Positions 53,135-61,040 of a DNA stretch of 64,000 bases are shown in pieces. Position 1 is the first letter of the stretch. Every line of letters begins with the position of its first letter. The stretch spans positions 346,528 through 410,527 of the forward strand of contig NZ_BIFW01000002.1 of the NCBI RefSeq assembly GCF_003967595.1. The letters are read 5' to 3'. The notes beneath the pieces were generated by a model. That model worked only from the letters and a program-made list of their open reading frames with translations, was not told the origin of the DNA and searched no databases. The DNA comes from Companilactobacillus musae (GTDB lineage Bacteria > Bacillota > Bacilli > Lactobacillales > Lactobacillaceae). Position numbers and translations under genes: made by a program.

Positions 53135-53287
53135 TGAAGGATATCGTCGTCCGTGAAATTTTTCTTAGTGACAAAGTCACTTAGAAAAAGGCCGATATTT
53201 GAAACAATTATGCACTTCAATTGGTTCAAATTCGTGCCCACTACGTTCCAGCCCAATTTTTTTTGTTGCAGAGGACGACACCCTTCA
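53135..53287 (+). repeat. Structured intergenic repeat, copy R4 (left end replaced)
   Basis: The right three quarters match the other copies (GTGAC/GTCAC hairpin, GCCGATATTTGAAACAATT arm, CGTGCCCACTACGTTCCAGCCC, AGAGGACGACACCCTTC end). The left arm GGAGCAACAAAG...CAGTA is missing and replaced by GAAGGATATCGTCGTCC, so the outer stem cannot form. Confidence 0.75.
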
Positions 53288-53368
53288 ATCCCCCAAATTT
53301 TTTAATATTCATAAAATCTTCACATTTTACAAATATATAATTCATAAAGATTAAGTAATATATTACTT

Positions 53369-53463
53369 GTAGATGAGAGACGTAATAAATCCCTTTTCTC
53401 ACCCCCTATAACATATATATTTAATCCCCTAAATAAAAACACCTTTCCCCGAGGTGTTTTTTT
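53369..53463 (+). ncRNA. Small RNA copy A of a C-rich family
   Basis: About 95 nt. Begins GTAGATGAGAGA, carries a short TGAGA/TCTCA stem, then ACCCCCTATAAC, then TTTAATCCCCTAAA, and ends in a terminator hairpin ACACCT/AGGTGT with loop TTCCCC and seven T. TTCAYA hexamers lie at 53308, 53319 and 53341 and a TAATAT -10 at 53357. No coding frame. The C-rich single-stranded stretches are complementary to Shine-Dalgarno sequences, as in Listeria LhrC or staphylococcal RsaE-type RNAs. Confidence 0.75.
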
Positions 53464-53692
53464 ATGTTTTTAAGCATCTGTCGGTAGTAGTTCTTATAAA
53501 AATAAGCTATACTAAGAGATGCAGAGTGGAAGATTTCTACTCTCATGGGATGTAGCAATTCAATTGCTACAAAAGGACAAAAGAATTTATAAAATTTAAA
53601 AAGACTTATCGACTTTGGGCTATCCAATCTTCTTAGAAATTAAAATTTAATTACCATAACTTAACATGATAAGCCTGTAATAAATATGAACT

Positions 53693-53785
53693 GTAGATTA
53701 GAGATAACTACTCTTTTCTCATCCCCCCTAAAACAATATTCAATCCCCTTAAAAAGGACATCCTTCCCCAAGGATGTCCTTTTTT
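53693..53785 (+). ncRNA. Small RNA copy B of the C-rich family
   Basis: Begins GTAGATTAGAGATAAC, then CATCCCCCCTAAAAC, CAATCCCCTTAAA and a terminator hairpin GGACATCCTT/AAGGATGTCC with a CCCC loop and six T. Stem bases differ from copies A and C while pairing is kept. The upstream hexamers are less clear (TTACCA 53651, TTAACA 53661). The terminator stops 4 bases before the end of the convergent LacI gene. The 230 bases between A and B hold a TATACT box (about 53508) and two small hairpins of unknown meaning. Confidence 0.72.
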
Positions 53786-53789
53786 GTTA

Positions 53790-54743
53790 TTAATCTTTAA
53801 TTAAAGTGCCTCGTAATATAAATTCTGAAGGAATACTCTTTTTAACAATTTCTTTCTCAAATATCGTCCAAAAAGCATACTCACCTATTTCTGTTAACTT
53901 ATGATCAATTGTAGAGAAGTTCATCAAACGACTATAATCCAAATTTTCTTGTCCAATCACTGGTATATCAAGTTTCATCACCATTAATTGACGAATAATA
54001 CCCGCTGCTACTTGATCACTATTAGCAAAAATAACTTGTAAATCTGAATCACGTTCAACCAAATATTTAGCCGCTTTCATACCATCGCTAAAATCTTGAG
54101 CTCCCATATAAAGATGCTGTGTCGTTACTTCATGACCAAATATTTTTTTATATGAAGTCTTGGTTTTCTTAGTAGATTGACTATATTTTTCACTTCGACT
54201 GAGTGTAACGCCGATATGCTTAAACTTTAATCTGCGTAATAAATCAAAGACTTTGTTATAGGATTCTTCACGGTCTGTATACGCACAAGAAATTGGATAA
54301 TCAAATGTATCTTCACAACAAGTAATATTTCCATACTGACGATATTCAAGGATTTTTTCAAAAGAAATAGCTCGTGATGTAAAAATCAATCCATCAAAAG
54401 CTCGATGTTTTAGCATTTCTAAATACTTTATTTCACTTTCTTCATTATAATCTGATGGCAAAAGGGTCACTTGATAATCCTCTTTGAATGCCGCTTTAGT
54501 TATAGCGGAAATCAATTTTTGAAAATAAGGTATATTAATGTATGGCAATACCACCCCAACAGTGTAGGTTTTGCCAGTACTCAAGGCTCTAGCAACATCA
54601 TTAGGATGATAATCTAATTCTTCCATAGCATCGAGAATATCTTTTTTAGTATCTTTAGCAACATAACTTTGATTATTGATCACTCGAGACACGGTCGATA
54701 CTGAATGTCCCGAAAGCTTTGCAACATCTCTAATATTTGACAT
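53790..54743 (-). CDS. LacI/GalR-family regulator
   Basis: 317 residues. HTH NIRDVAKLSGHSVSTVSRVI at the N-terminus and a sugar-binding-protein-like effector domain ending in a typical IGQENLDYSRLMNFSTIDH stretch. ATG at 54743 with AGGAG upstream; a longer frame to 54815 lacks one. No sugar operon adjoins it; instead it lies between small RNA copies A/B (convergent) and C (divergent), so it may control or be controlled by them. Confidence 0.85.
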   Translation of the reverse strand: MSNIRDVAKLSGHSVSTVSRVINNQSYVAKDTKKDILDAMEELDYHPNDVARALSTGKTYTVGVVLPYINIPYFQKLISAITKAAFKEDYQVTLLPSDYNEESEIKYLEMLKHRAFDGLIFTSRAISFEKILEYRQYGNITCCEDTFDYPISCAYTDREESYNKVFDLLRRLKFKHIGVTLSRSEKYSQSTKKTKTSYKKIFGHEVTTQHLYMGAQDFSDGMKAAKYLVERDSDLQVIFANSDQVAAGIIRQLMVMKLDIPVIGQENLDYSRLMNFSTIDHKLTEIGEYAFWTIFEKEIVKKSIPSEFILRGTLIKD

Positions 54744-54817
54744 AAATATCACTCCTGATTTAATTGTTAGCTTGCTACATTTAGATATATTAAAAAAATT
54801 ATTGAAAAAAATCAAAA

Positions 54818-54871
54818 TTCACAATTTCTTCACATTTTCAAAATAATTGGTTCACACTTATTAAGTATAGT
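54818..54871 (+). promoter_or_regulatory. Phased TTCACA repeats and promoter of small RNA C
   Basis: TTCACA at 54818, 54829 and 54851 (steps of 11 and 22 bp), then a -10 TATAGT at 54866-54871. The same hexamer spacing stands before copy A. Eleven-bp-spaced TTHAYA repeats are the known pattern of PhoP binding in Bacillus. Confidence 0.55.
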
Positions 54872-54878
54872 ATTACTT

Positions 54879-54977
54879 GTAGATGAGAGATAAGAAATCT
54901 CATCTCATCCCCCCTATAACATATATATTTAATCCCCTAAAAATTAAAAGAACACCTTCCCCGGGTGTTCTTTTTTA
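54879..54977 (+). ncRNA. Small RNA copy C of the C-rich family
   Basis: About 97 nt. Begins GTAGATGAGAGATAAG, forms a GATGAGA/TCTCATC hairpin, then CATCCCCCCTATAAC, TTTAATCCCCTAAA and a terminator hairpin GAACACC/GGGTGTTC with TTCCCC loop and six T. It shares a 30-base block around the two C-rich motifs with copy A. The terminator may also serve the convergent menG gene. Confidence 0.75.
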
Positions 54978-54982
54978 TTGTC

Positions 54983-55687
54983 CTATTTTCTAGCTGCATG
55001 AATAGCAGCGGCCTTTAACATCAAATCTGTTACTTCAATGTCCTTAAAACCGACGTTTTGCATCATTTGAGCTAATCGTTTAATACTGACAAATTTATTA
55101 ACCGAATCATCCAAATATTGATACTCTGATTGACTTTTAGCAAATACCTTTCCCATTAAGGGCATTAAATGGTTGAAGTAAACTTTCCAACCTAATTTAA
55201 CGATTGGGGTTTCAACTTTAAAAGCTTCTAGACATATTAATTGTCCATCAGGCTTTAGTACTCGATATATTTCTTGCAAAACTTGATTGGCATCTGGCAC
55301 ATTTCGTAAACCAAAACCAATCGTCACAACATCAAAACTATTATCAGCGTAGCGCAAATTCATAGCATTACCTGATTCCAAGACAATATTAATAGCTTCA
55401 GATCTACCCACTTTTTGTTGAGCAACCTTTAACATTTCCTGACTGAAGTCCATCCCTACAATTTGAGAATGAGGATATCTTTGAGCCAACATAATTGTCC
55501 AATCTGCCGTTCCACAACAAAGATCCAATATTTTTCTAGGAGCAACATCAATCTTCTCGGTAGCCTTTTGACGCCACTTTTGATGAGTTCCTAAACTCAT
55601 AATTGAATTCAATTTATCATAACTTCCAGCAATCTTGTTGAATGTCTTTTGAACATCTTTTTCTGGTACTTTATTAGTCAGTCCCAT
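54983..55687 (-). CDS. menG: Demethylmenaquinone methyltransferase
   Basis: 234 residues, class I SAM methyltransferase of the UbiE/MenG family. SAM motif ILDLCCGTADWT (about 49-60), then the family motifs YDKLNSIMSLGTHQKWR near the N-terminus and FGLRNVPD. Last step of menaquinone synthesis; in lactobacilli that lack the rest of the pathway it is often kept. AGAGG ribosome site. Nine bases after the phosphatase gene, so one transcript. Confidence 0.9.
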   Translation of the reverse strand: MGLTNKVPEKDVQKTFNKIAGSYDKLNSIMSLGTHQKWRQKATEKIDVAPRKILDLCCGTADWTIMLAQRYPHSQIVGMDFSQEMLKVAQQKVGRSEAINIVLESGNAMNLRYADNSFDVVTIGFGLRNVPDANQVLQEIYRVLKPDGQLICLEAFKVETPIVKLGWKVYFNHLMPLMGKVFAKSQSEYQYLDDSVNKFVSIKRLAQMMQNVGFKDIEVTDLMLKAAAIHAARK

Positions 55688-55696
55688 AGCTTACCT

Positions 55697-56305
55697 CTAA
55701 TTGATGTCGTTTTTACGACCATAATAGTATAGATATTTAACTCCACTATCAGAAATAACAAATTTAGAAACACCTGCGTTATCTGGTTGAATAATGCCAG
55801 AAATATCCTTGGCACCAGTTACAACTTTCAAAAATGAACGACTAACGAAGCCATGGCAGACTACCATGATCTTCTTGTTACCCTTTTTAGCCATATCGTC
55901 CATAAATTCTTCGACACGCTTGTATACGTCTACGTATTCTTCACCGTCTTTAGCATACTTAGTATAATTAGGTAGTAAATAATGGTTCTCATCAAAAGCG
56001 TCTGGATATTGTTGACGAAGTTCACTTTCTTTAACACCATCCCATGAACCATAATCGGCTTCACAGAGGCGTTTATCTTGTTTAATTTCATGAGTACCTT
56101 GATTTAATATCTCAGCAGTTTGCATAGCGCGTTTCATCGGACTTGAATAAATTTCATCAAATTTATTGATATCAATATGCTTCTCTAATTCTTCAACTTG
56201 CTTAATTCCATTAGCGTTAAGCGGCTTATCAGTAGACATACCATTGATACGTCCCTCATAGTTAGTATCCGTTTCGCCATGTCTTACAATATATAATTCG
56301 ACCAT
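55697..56305 (-). CDS. Histidine phosphatase family protein (phosphoglycerate-mutase-like)
   Basis: 202 residues. VRHGETDTNYEGRING at the N-terminus holds the catalytic RHG motif, and VVCHGFVSRSF the second His. Small acid phosphatase of the GpmB/CobC type rather than glycolytic mutase. Substrate unknown. GAGGAG ribosome site. Upstream of menG in the same operon. Confidence 0.88.
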   Translation of the reverse strand: MVELYIVRHGETDTNYEGRINGMSTDKPLNANGIKQVEELEKHIDINKFDEIYSSPMKRAMQTAEILNQGTHEIKQDKRLCEADYGSWDGVKESELRQQYPDAFDENHYLLPNYTKYAKDGEEYVDVYKRVEEFMDDMAKKGNKKIMVVCHGFVSRSFLKVVTGAKDISGIIQPDNAGVSKFVISDSGVKYLYYYGRKNDIN

Positions 56306-56400
56306 AAGATTCTCCTCTTTGTTAGCGCTTTAAAATACATCTTTTAGTATTTCATTATTGACTTTGCTTTGCAACTCAATTATAGTGAAAGCAATCAAAT

Positions 56401-56490
56401 ATAGTCCTTTAAATATTGGTCCCGTGAGGCTAATAAGGAAACACGTTCAGTCTTCTATTTCGCATACACGGGATAGAGGACTATTTTTTT
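56401..56490 (+). promoter_or_regulatory. PyrR-responsive attenuator in the uracil permease leader
   Basis: TCCCGTGAGGCTAATAAGGA (56420-56439) matches the PyrR binding loop of Bacillus and lactobacilli. ATAGTCCT (56401-56408) and TCCCGTG can pair with CACGGGA (56467-56473) and AGGACTAT (56477-56484) to form a terminator followed by seven T. UMP-bound PyrR would favour termination. Confidence 0.85.
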
Positions 56491-56520
56491 GCAAAAGAAC
56501 AATTAGGGGAGATGTTTTCT

Positions 56521-57852
56521 TTGGATCCAAATAGTAAAGAGTATCGCAATCCAGATGCAGTTTTGGACGTTTACGAAAAGCCACCTTTAAGTAGTTGGGC
56601 TTTCCTTTCCTTACAGCACTTATTCTCAATGTTTGGTGCCACCGTTTTAGTACCGTTACTAGTAGGACTTGATCCTAGTATCGCGTTATTCAGTTCTGGT
56701 GTTGGTACCATTATTCATATTCTTATTACTCACCGTAAAATTCCAGCTTACATGAGTTCTAGTTTCTCATTCATTGTGCCAATGGTTGCGTTAATGAAAA
56801 CCGTTGGTTATGCCGGGGTTGCTCAAGGTACCATTGCCGTCGGTTTAGTTTACTTAATTGTTTCAGTAATTGTTGGTTTCGCTGGTTCCGCTTGGATCGA
56901 CAAGGCTTTACCACCAATTGTTGTCGGACCTATCGTAATTGTTATTGGTATGTCTGTTGCTGGAAGTGCAGCTAATAATGCTATGATGAATGGCTCACAT
57001 TATGATCTTAAATACTTCGGTGTTGCTATGTTTACCTTATTCTTAACCGTAATTCTTAATATGTATTTAAGAGGTTTCTGGAGTAATATTGCTATCTTAC
57101 TTGGTATCATCGGTGGTTATATTCTTTCCGTTGCTCTTGGTATCGTTGATTTTTCTAAAGTAATTTCCACACCATGGTTCAAATTACCTGCTTTTGATTT
57201 GATGTTTGTTAACTACATGCCCAAACAAATATATTGGGGAGCAATTCTAAGTTTCGCGCCGATTGCCTTTGTAACTATGGCCGAACACTTAGGCCACATT
57301 ATGGTTCTTGACGAATTAACTAATCGTGATTTCTTCAAAGACCCTGGCTTACATAAGACTTTGGCTGGTGACGGTACTGCATCGATCGTTGCAGCCTTCC
57401 TTGGCGGTCCTCCTATTACATCATATGGTGAAAATATTGGTGTCATGGCCGTTAACAAGATTTTCAGTGTCTACGTTGTTATCGGTGCAGCTGTCTTTGC
57501 CGCCCTCTTTGGTTTCGTCGGTAAATTAAGTGCCCTTATCCAAACTGTTCCCGGTCCAGTTATCGGTGGTATCAGTTTTGTCCTCTTCGGTGTTATTTCA
57601 TCTAGTGGCTTAAGAATCCTAGTAGATAACAAAGTTGACTTCAATGAAAAACGCAATTTAATGATTGCCTCAGTAATCCTAGTTATCGGTATCGGTAATG
57701 CTTACCTTCAAGTCGGTTCCTTCCAATTCACTGGTGTTGGTGTAGCAACTGTTGTTGGTATCATCCTTAACCTAATTTTGCCAAAGCACGCTTTATCAGA
57801 AAATTGGAACGAAGATAAGGACAAATGGGCTAGAGATAAGAAAACTAAATAA
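56521..57852 (+). CDS. pyrP: Uracil permease (NCS2 family)
   Basis: 443 residues, 12-14 spans. SLQHLFSMFGATVLVPLLVG at the start and AEHLGHIMVLDELTNRDFF (Glu in span 8) and GGPPITSYGENIGVMAV are UraA/PyrP signatures. UUG start at 56521, with AGGGGAG 10 bases upstream. The PyrR attenuator upstream confirms a pyrimidine substrate. Confidence 0.93.
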   Translation: MDPNSKEYRNPDAVLDVYEKPPLSSWAFLSLQHLFSMFGATVLVPLLVGLDPSIALFSSGVGTIIHILITHRKIPAYMSSSFSFIVPMVALMKTVGYAGVAQGTIAVGLVYLIVSVIVGFAGSAWIDKALPPIVVGPIVIVIGMSVAGSAANNAMMNGSHYDLKYFGVAMFTLFLTVILNMYLRGFWSNIAILLGIIGGYILSVALGIVDFSKVISTPWFKLPAFDLMFVNYMPKQIYWGAILSFAPIAFVTMAEHLGHIMVLDELTNRDFFKDPGLHKTLAGDGTASIVAAFLGGPPITSYGENIGVMAVNKIFSVYVVIGAAVFAALFGFVGKLSALIQTVPGPVIGGISFVLFGVISSSGLRILVDNKVDFNEKRNLMIASVILVIGIGNAYLQVGSFQFTGVGVATVVGIILNLILPKHALSENWNEDKDKWARDKKTK

Positions 57853-57913
57853 TAATTTAAAAGTATTTATGGGAAATCTTTTTCTTATAAATGCTTTTTA
57901 TTTTGGTTATATA

Positions 57914-58084
57914 GTTGAAGGATGCCGTCCTCCACAACAAAGAAAATTGGGCTGGAACGTAGTGGGCACGAATTTGAAACAATTGAAGTTCACAATTGTT
58001 TCAAATCTCGGCCTTCTACTAAGTGGTAAAACACTAAGTAGAATTTCACTACTGAGCCCATTTTCTTTGTTGCTCCGGACTAGT
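57914..58084 (-). repeat. Structured intergenic repeat, copy R5
   Basis: Inverted copy: on the minus strand it starts ACTAGTCCGGAGCAACAAAG and ends GGAGGACGGCATCCTTCA. Stems CAACAAAG/CTTTGTTG, GTAGTG/CACTAC, TTCTACTTAGTG/CACTTAGTAGAA and TTTGAAACAATTG with its complement. Lies 60 bases after pyrP. Confidence 0.82.
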
Positions 58085-58142
58085 ATTATTATTTTTTCGA
58101 TTTTATACGAGAATTTTAAATGACAAAAATAGAAATCAGCAC

Positions 58143-58185
58143 CTTAGTCTGGAGCAAAATTTCTGCGGAAGACGGCATTCTTTAA
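58143..58185 (+). repeat. Minimal end-to-end remnant of the structured repeat
   Basis: CTTAGTCTGGAGCAAAAT joined to TGCGGAAGACGGCATTC: the two outer ends of the repeat with the whole middle missing. 58 bases beyond R5. Nothing else in 58085-58264 apart from the ribosome site of the next gene. Confidence 0.5.
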
Positions 58186-58264
58186 TTCTCCTCCCTAAAG
58201 AAAGGGCTATTTTTCAGTACCAAATTTACTTTTGCGTTAAAATTATAATTGTAGGAGGAATATT

Positions 58265-59149
58265 ATGAATTTAAAACTAGATTCTACTGTAACTTTGAAC
58301 AATGGTGTTAAAATGCCTCAATTGGGTATGGGCGTTTGGAAGGTCAACAACTCTGGCGCTTCTCAAGCTGTCCAATGGGCATTAAAACATGGCTATAAAG
58401 CTATTGATACTGCTAAGCAATATGGTAATGAAGCTGGTGTTGGTGAAGGTCTTCAAAAAGGCTTTGCTGACAATGGCCTCAAACGTGAAGATATCTTCCT
58501 CACAACCAAAATCTTCAGTGGTGACCAAGGATATCAATCAACGCTTGATAACTTTGAAGGTCAACTAAAGAGATTGCAAACAGACTATGTAGATCTTCTC
58601 TTGATTCACTGGCCAGTAACAGAAACATACATGGATACTTGGCGTGCTTTGGAGACTATTTATAAAGAAGGTAAAGCACGTGCCATCGGTGTTTCTAACT
58701 TCAATATTGAAAGACTAAAGGATATTCTCAAAAACGGTTCAATCAAACCAGCTGTTAATCAAATGGAATATCACCCACTTTGCCAAGAAGTTGACATCAA
58801 AAACTTCTGTGATGAAAACAATATTTATCTAGAAGCTTGGTCTCCACTTGGTGGTGGTTCAGTTCTCGGTGACTCAAGACTTAAGAAAATTGCCGACAAA
58901 TACAATAAGTCAGTTGCCCAAGTAATCTTACGTTGGGATCTTCAAAATGGAATCATTACTATTCCTAAGTCAGTTCATGAAGAAAGAATCGTACAAAATG
59001 CAGATGTTTATGATTTTGAATTAAGCGATGCTGACATGAAAGAAATCAATGGATTTGATGACGACAAGAGAAGTCTTTGGTATGGCGACTTCTTCTGGAG
59101 TGGCAATCCTGACGGTTATAAAGATGATGTTGATGTCTGGGATGACTAA
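58265..59149 (+). CDS. Aldo/keto reductase
   Basis: 294 residues, NADPH-dependent (beta/alpha)8 enzyme. Active-site Asp in AIDTAKQYGNE (with Tyr), Lys in LTTKIF and His in LIHWPV. IPKSVHEERI binds the cofactor phosphate. Reduces aldehydes such as 2,5-diketogluconate-type substrates; actual substrate unknown. GTAGGAGGA ribosome site. Monocistronic. Confidence 0.92.
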   Translation: MNLKLDSTVTLNNGVKMPQLGMGVWKVNNSGASQAVQWALKHGYKAIDTAKQYGNEAGVGEGLQKGFADNGLKREDIFLTTKIFSGDQGYQSTLDNFEGQLKRLQTDYVDLLLIHWPVTETYMDTWRALETIYKEGKARAIGVSNFNIERLKDILKNGSIKPAVNQMEYHPLCQEVDIKNFCDENNIYLEAWSPLGGGSVLGDSRLKKIADKYNKSVAQVILRWDLQNGIITIPKSVHEERIVQNADVYDFELSDADMKEINGFDDDKRSLWYGDFFWSGNPDGYKDDVDVWDD

Positions 59150-59151
59150 AT

Positions 59152-59232
59152 AAAAATAAGAACAGTATCTATTAAGAAATTCAGGTTTTACTACCTTGAA
59201 TACCTTTCAATAGACACTGCTCTTATTTTTTT
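59152..59232. terminator. Composite bidirectional terminator, copy 3
   Basis: Outer arms AATAAGAACAGT/ACTGCTCTTATT, middle CTATTAAG/CAATAG and inner ATTCAGG/CCTTGAAT stem. Same inner design as at 32787 and 34968. Confidence 0.8.
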
Positions 59233-60034
59233 ATCTTTCAATTGTAGTTTCTTTACGGGTTATCACTGAACCTAGATTATAGTTCAAAACTTCATTCTGT
59301 TTATCAATCAAAATACCAGTTAAATTGTAATGTGCAATAAACGACATAAATTCTGTCTCACTAACTAAATTACCCACTAACGACCAAATAGTTGATTCAA
59401 CCAGACTATTTCGAATAACAGTCGTCTGTAATATGTCGCTACGATTAGATTTTAAACTGTTACCTAGATCTGTGCTGTTGGTGGTCGAAACTGCACCATT
59501 CTTTAGATAATATGTCGTTAATGAATTCATCTCTTCAGAAGGCGATTTAATATCAATATTCCAACAAAAATCTGAATTCTGCTTAGTAGAAAATTTAATT
59601 CTACCTTCACTCTCTAAATAAATTCCTACTATTTCTGGATTATTCAAAAGTGGTTTGAGATTTTGATCAAAGACTTGTTCAATGGCCCAACTTTTTACTA
59701 TTTCAGAAGGATCAAATTTACCGGCAAAATAAGGTTTATAAACGCCATTAGTCATTTGTTCAGCCAAAATAGCCGAATTATAGATTGTTTTAAAATCATT
59801 CGAAGAAGTCAACGGCGTTATATCGCCTCTTTGAAATTTAGAAACCAATGAATCATAATTAAAAGCCGAGAATTCGCGATCTATTTCGGTTAGCCGCTTA
59901 TCTATCCGTTCAGAAGTTATTTTTAGAAGCTCCATCATAGTTGAATTATTAGTTAGTGTTGCTAGTTTAATTAAAAAGCTCATATTCATTTGATTAATTT
60001 GATTAGTTAAATAATTATATTTTTTTGTTTGCAT
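59231..60034 (-). CDS. ApbE-like protein (divergent), copy 1
   Basis: 267 residues. FDPSEIVKSWAIEQ and YYLKNGAVSTTNSTD match the FDP-x-(V/L)-x-x-W and GAxSTS motifs of ApbE flavin transferases, but the GGD-type FAD loop is poorly kept and there is no lipoprotein signal. ApbE attaches FMN to proteins; these divergent cytoplasmic forms may have lost that or act on another partner. Followed by its paralogue upstream. The start ATG has only a weak ribosome site (GAGG). Confidence 0.7.
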   Translation of the reverse strand: MQTKKYNYLTNQINQMNMSFLIKLATLTNNSTMMELLKITSERIDKRLTEIDREFSAFNYDSLVSKFQRGDITPLTSSNDFKTIYNSAILAEQMTNGVYKPYFAGKFDPSEIVKSWAIEQVFDQNLKPLLNNPEIVGIYLESEGRIKFSTKQNSDFCWNIDIKSPSEEMNSLTTYYLKNGAVSTTNSTDLGNSLKSNRSDILQTTVIRNSLVESTIWSLVGNLVSETEFMSFIAHYNLTGILIDKQNEVLNYNLGSVITRKETTIER

Positions 60035-60130
60035 TAAGTACTACCTCGATTCATTCAATTCTGAATATATTTAAAAGTATACGGTCGACTTTTGAATAAT
60101 TTATGACTAAAATTAGAAATTTTGACAAAA

Positions 60131-60169
60131 AAATGAGATACATAACGGTGTTATGTATCTCATTTTTTT
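60131..60169 (-). terminator. Intrinsic terminator between the ApbE-like genes
   Basis: AAATGAGATACATAAC pairs with GTTATGTATCTCATTT around a three-base loop, with long A/T runs on both sides. Confidence 0.85.
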
Positions 60170-60948
60170 ACTGCTATTCGATCTGAAAATCCGTCACGAA
60201 AGTTCTCCATACCTAAACTTTTATCAACGATCATTCCCGTCAAATGGTATTTTGAAATGAATTCTGGAAACTTATTGGTGCCTGCAGAAATACCGGCTGA
60301 GGACCAAATATTAGCATCCAATGCATTATTGCTAACAACTGTCACCTGCTCTATATCGCTCTTTTCTTTACGCAAGCTTCGCATTTTATTAGAAGTTGAG
60401 ATAGCTCCATTCTTCAAAAAGTAAGTTGCTAAAAGGATATCTAAATTCTTGGGATCTTTAACTGCAATACGCCATCTGAAGTCAATATTAGGACGACTAG
60501 CTAAACGGACATCATCACCAGATCTTAACGAAACTCCATCAATTCCATCATCATTTAATAATGATAAAAGATAACGATTAAATATCTTGTCGATCATCCA
60601 ACCATTCAATAAACCAATCGGATCATATTTGCCATTAAAGTAAGAACTGAAATAGTGATGGGTCATCTGTTCTGCTGTGATAGTTTGCTCGTATACTTCT
60701 TCAAAATCTTTAGACTGCATCAAAACTGCTTCTTCTCCATCTTGAAACCTAGCCAAAGTTGAATCATTATTTTCTAACGAAAAAATATCATCATACTCCT
60801 TAAGATTTTCAGAAATTGCGGCTACTGTTTTATCCACTTTTAATTGATCAATTCTTTCAGAATCAGGTGTTGCTAGTTTGATTTCAAATGGTAGATCAAA
60901 CTTATTGATAACAACACTTATATATTTATAGTTAGTCATATTTTTCAC
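60160..60948 (-). CDS. ApbE-like protein (divergent), copy 2
   Basis: 262 residues, paralogue of the gene at 59231. KYDPIGLLNGWMIDKIF and YFLKNGAISTSNKMR are the ApbE motifs; GVSLRSGDDVRLASRP stands in place of the usual GGDxxxxG loop. No signal peptide. GGAG precedes the ATG. A terminator separates it from copy 1, so the two are probably transcribed separately. Confidence 0.7.
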   Translation of the reverse strand: MKNMTNYKYISVVINKFDLPFEIKLATPDSERIDQLKVDKTVAAISENLKEYDDIFSLENNDSTLARFQDGEEAVLMQSKDFEEVYEQTITAEQMTHHYFSSYFNGKYDPIGLLNGWMIDKIFNRYLLSLLNDDGIDGVSLRSGDDVRLASRPNIDFRWRIAVKDPKNLDILLATYFLKNGAISTSNKMRSLRKEKSDIEQVTVVSNNALDANIWSSAGISAGTNKFPEFISKYHLTGMIVDKSLGMENFRDGFSDRIAVKK

Positions 60949-60958
60949 TCCTTTATCT

Positions 60959-61002
60959 AAAAAAATACGTATGCTTATCTAATTTATCGATAAGTATACG
61001 TA
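60959..61002 (-). terminator. Intrinsic terminator after the xanthine permease gene
   Basis: Minus strand TACGTATACTTATC pairs with GATAAGCATACGTA and runs into seven T. Confidence 0.85.
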
Positions 61003-61040
61003 CCAAATGTGATGAAAATATGACCAGGGTTTGAAAGTTT

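Noticed and set aside
53464..53692. Fourth small RNA between copies A and B
   Set aside because: There is a TATACT box and two hairpins (GAGTGG...CTACTC region and GTAGCAATT...AATTGCTAC), but no C-rich motifs and no terminator, so I did not list it as a feature.
57869..58123. Reading frame of 84 codons across repeat R5
   Set aside because: The frame lies inside the structured repeat, lacks a ribosome site, and similar frames in R2 and R3 arise from the same repeat sequence rather than from a gene.
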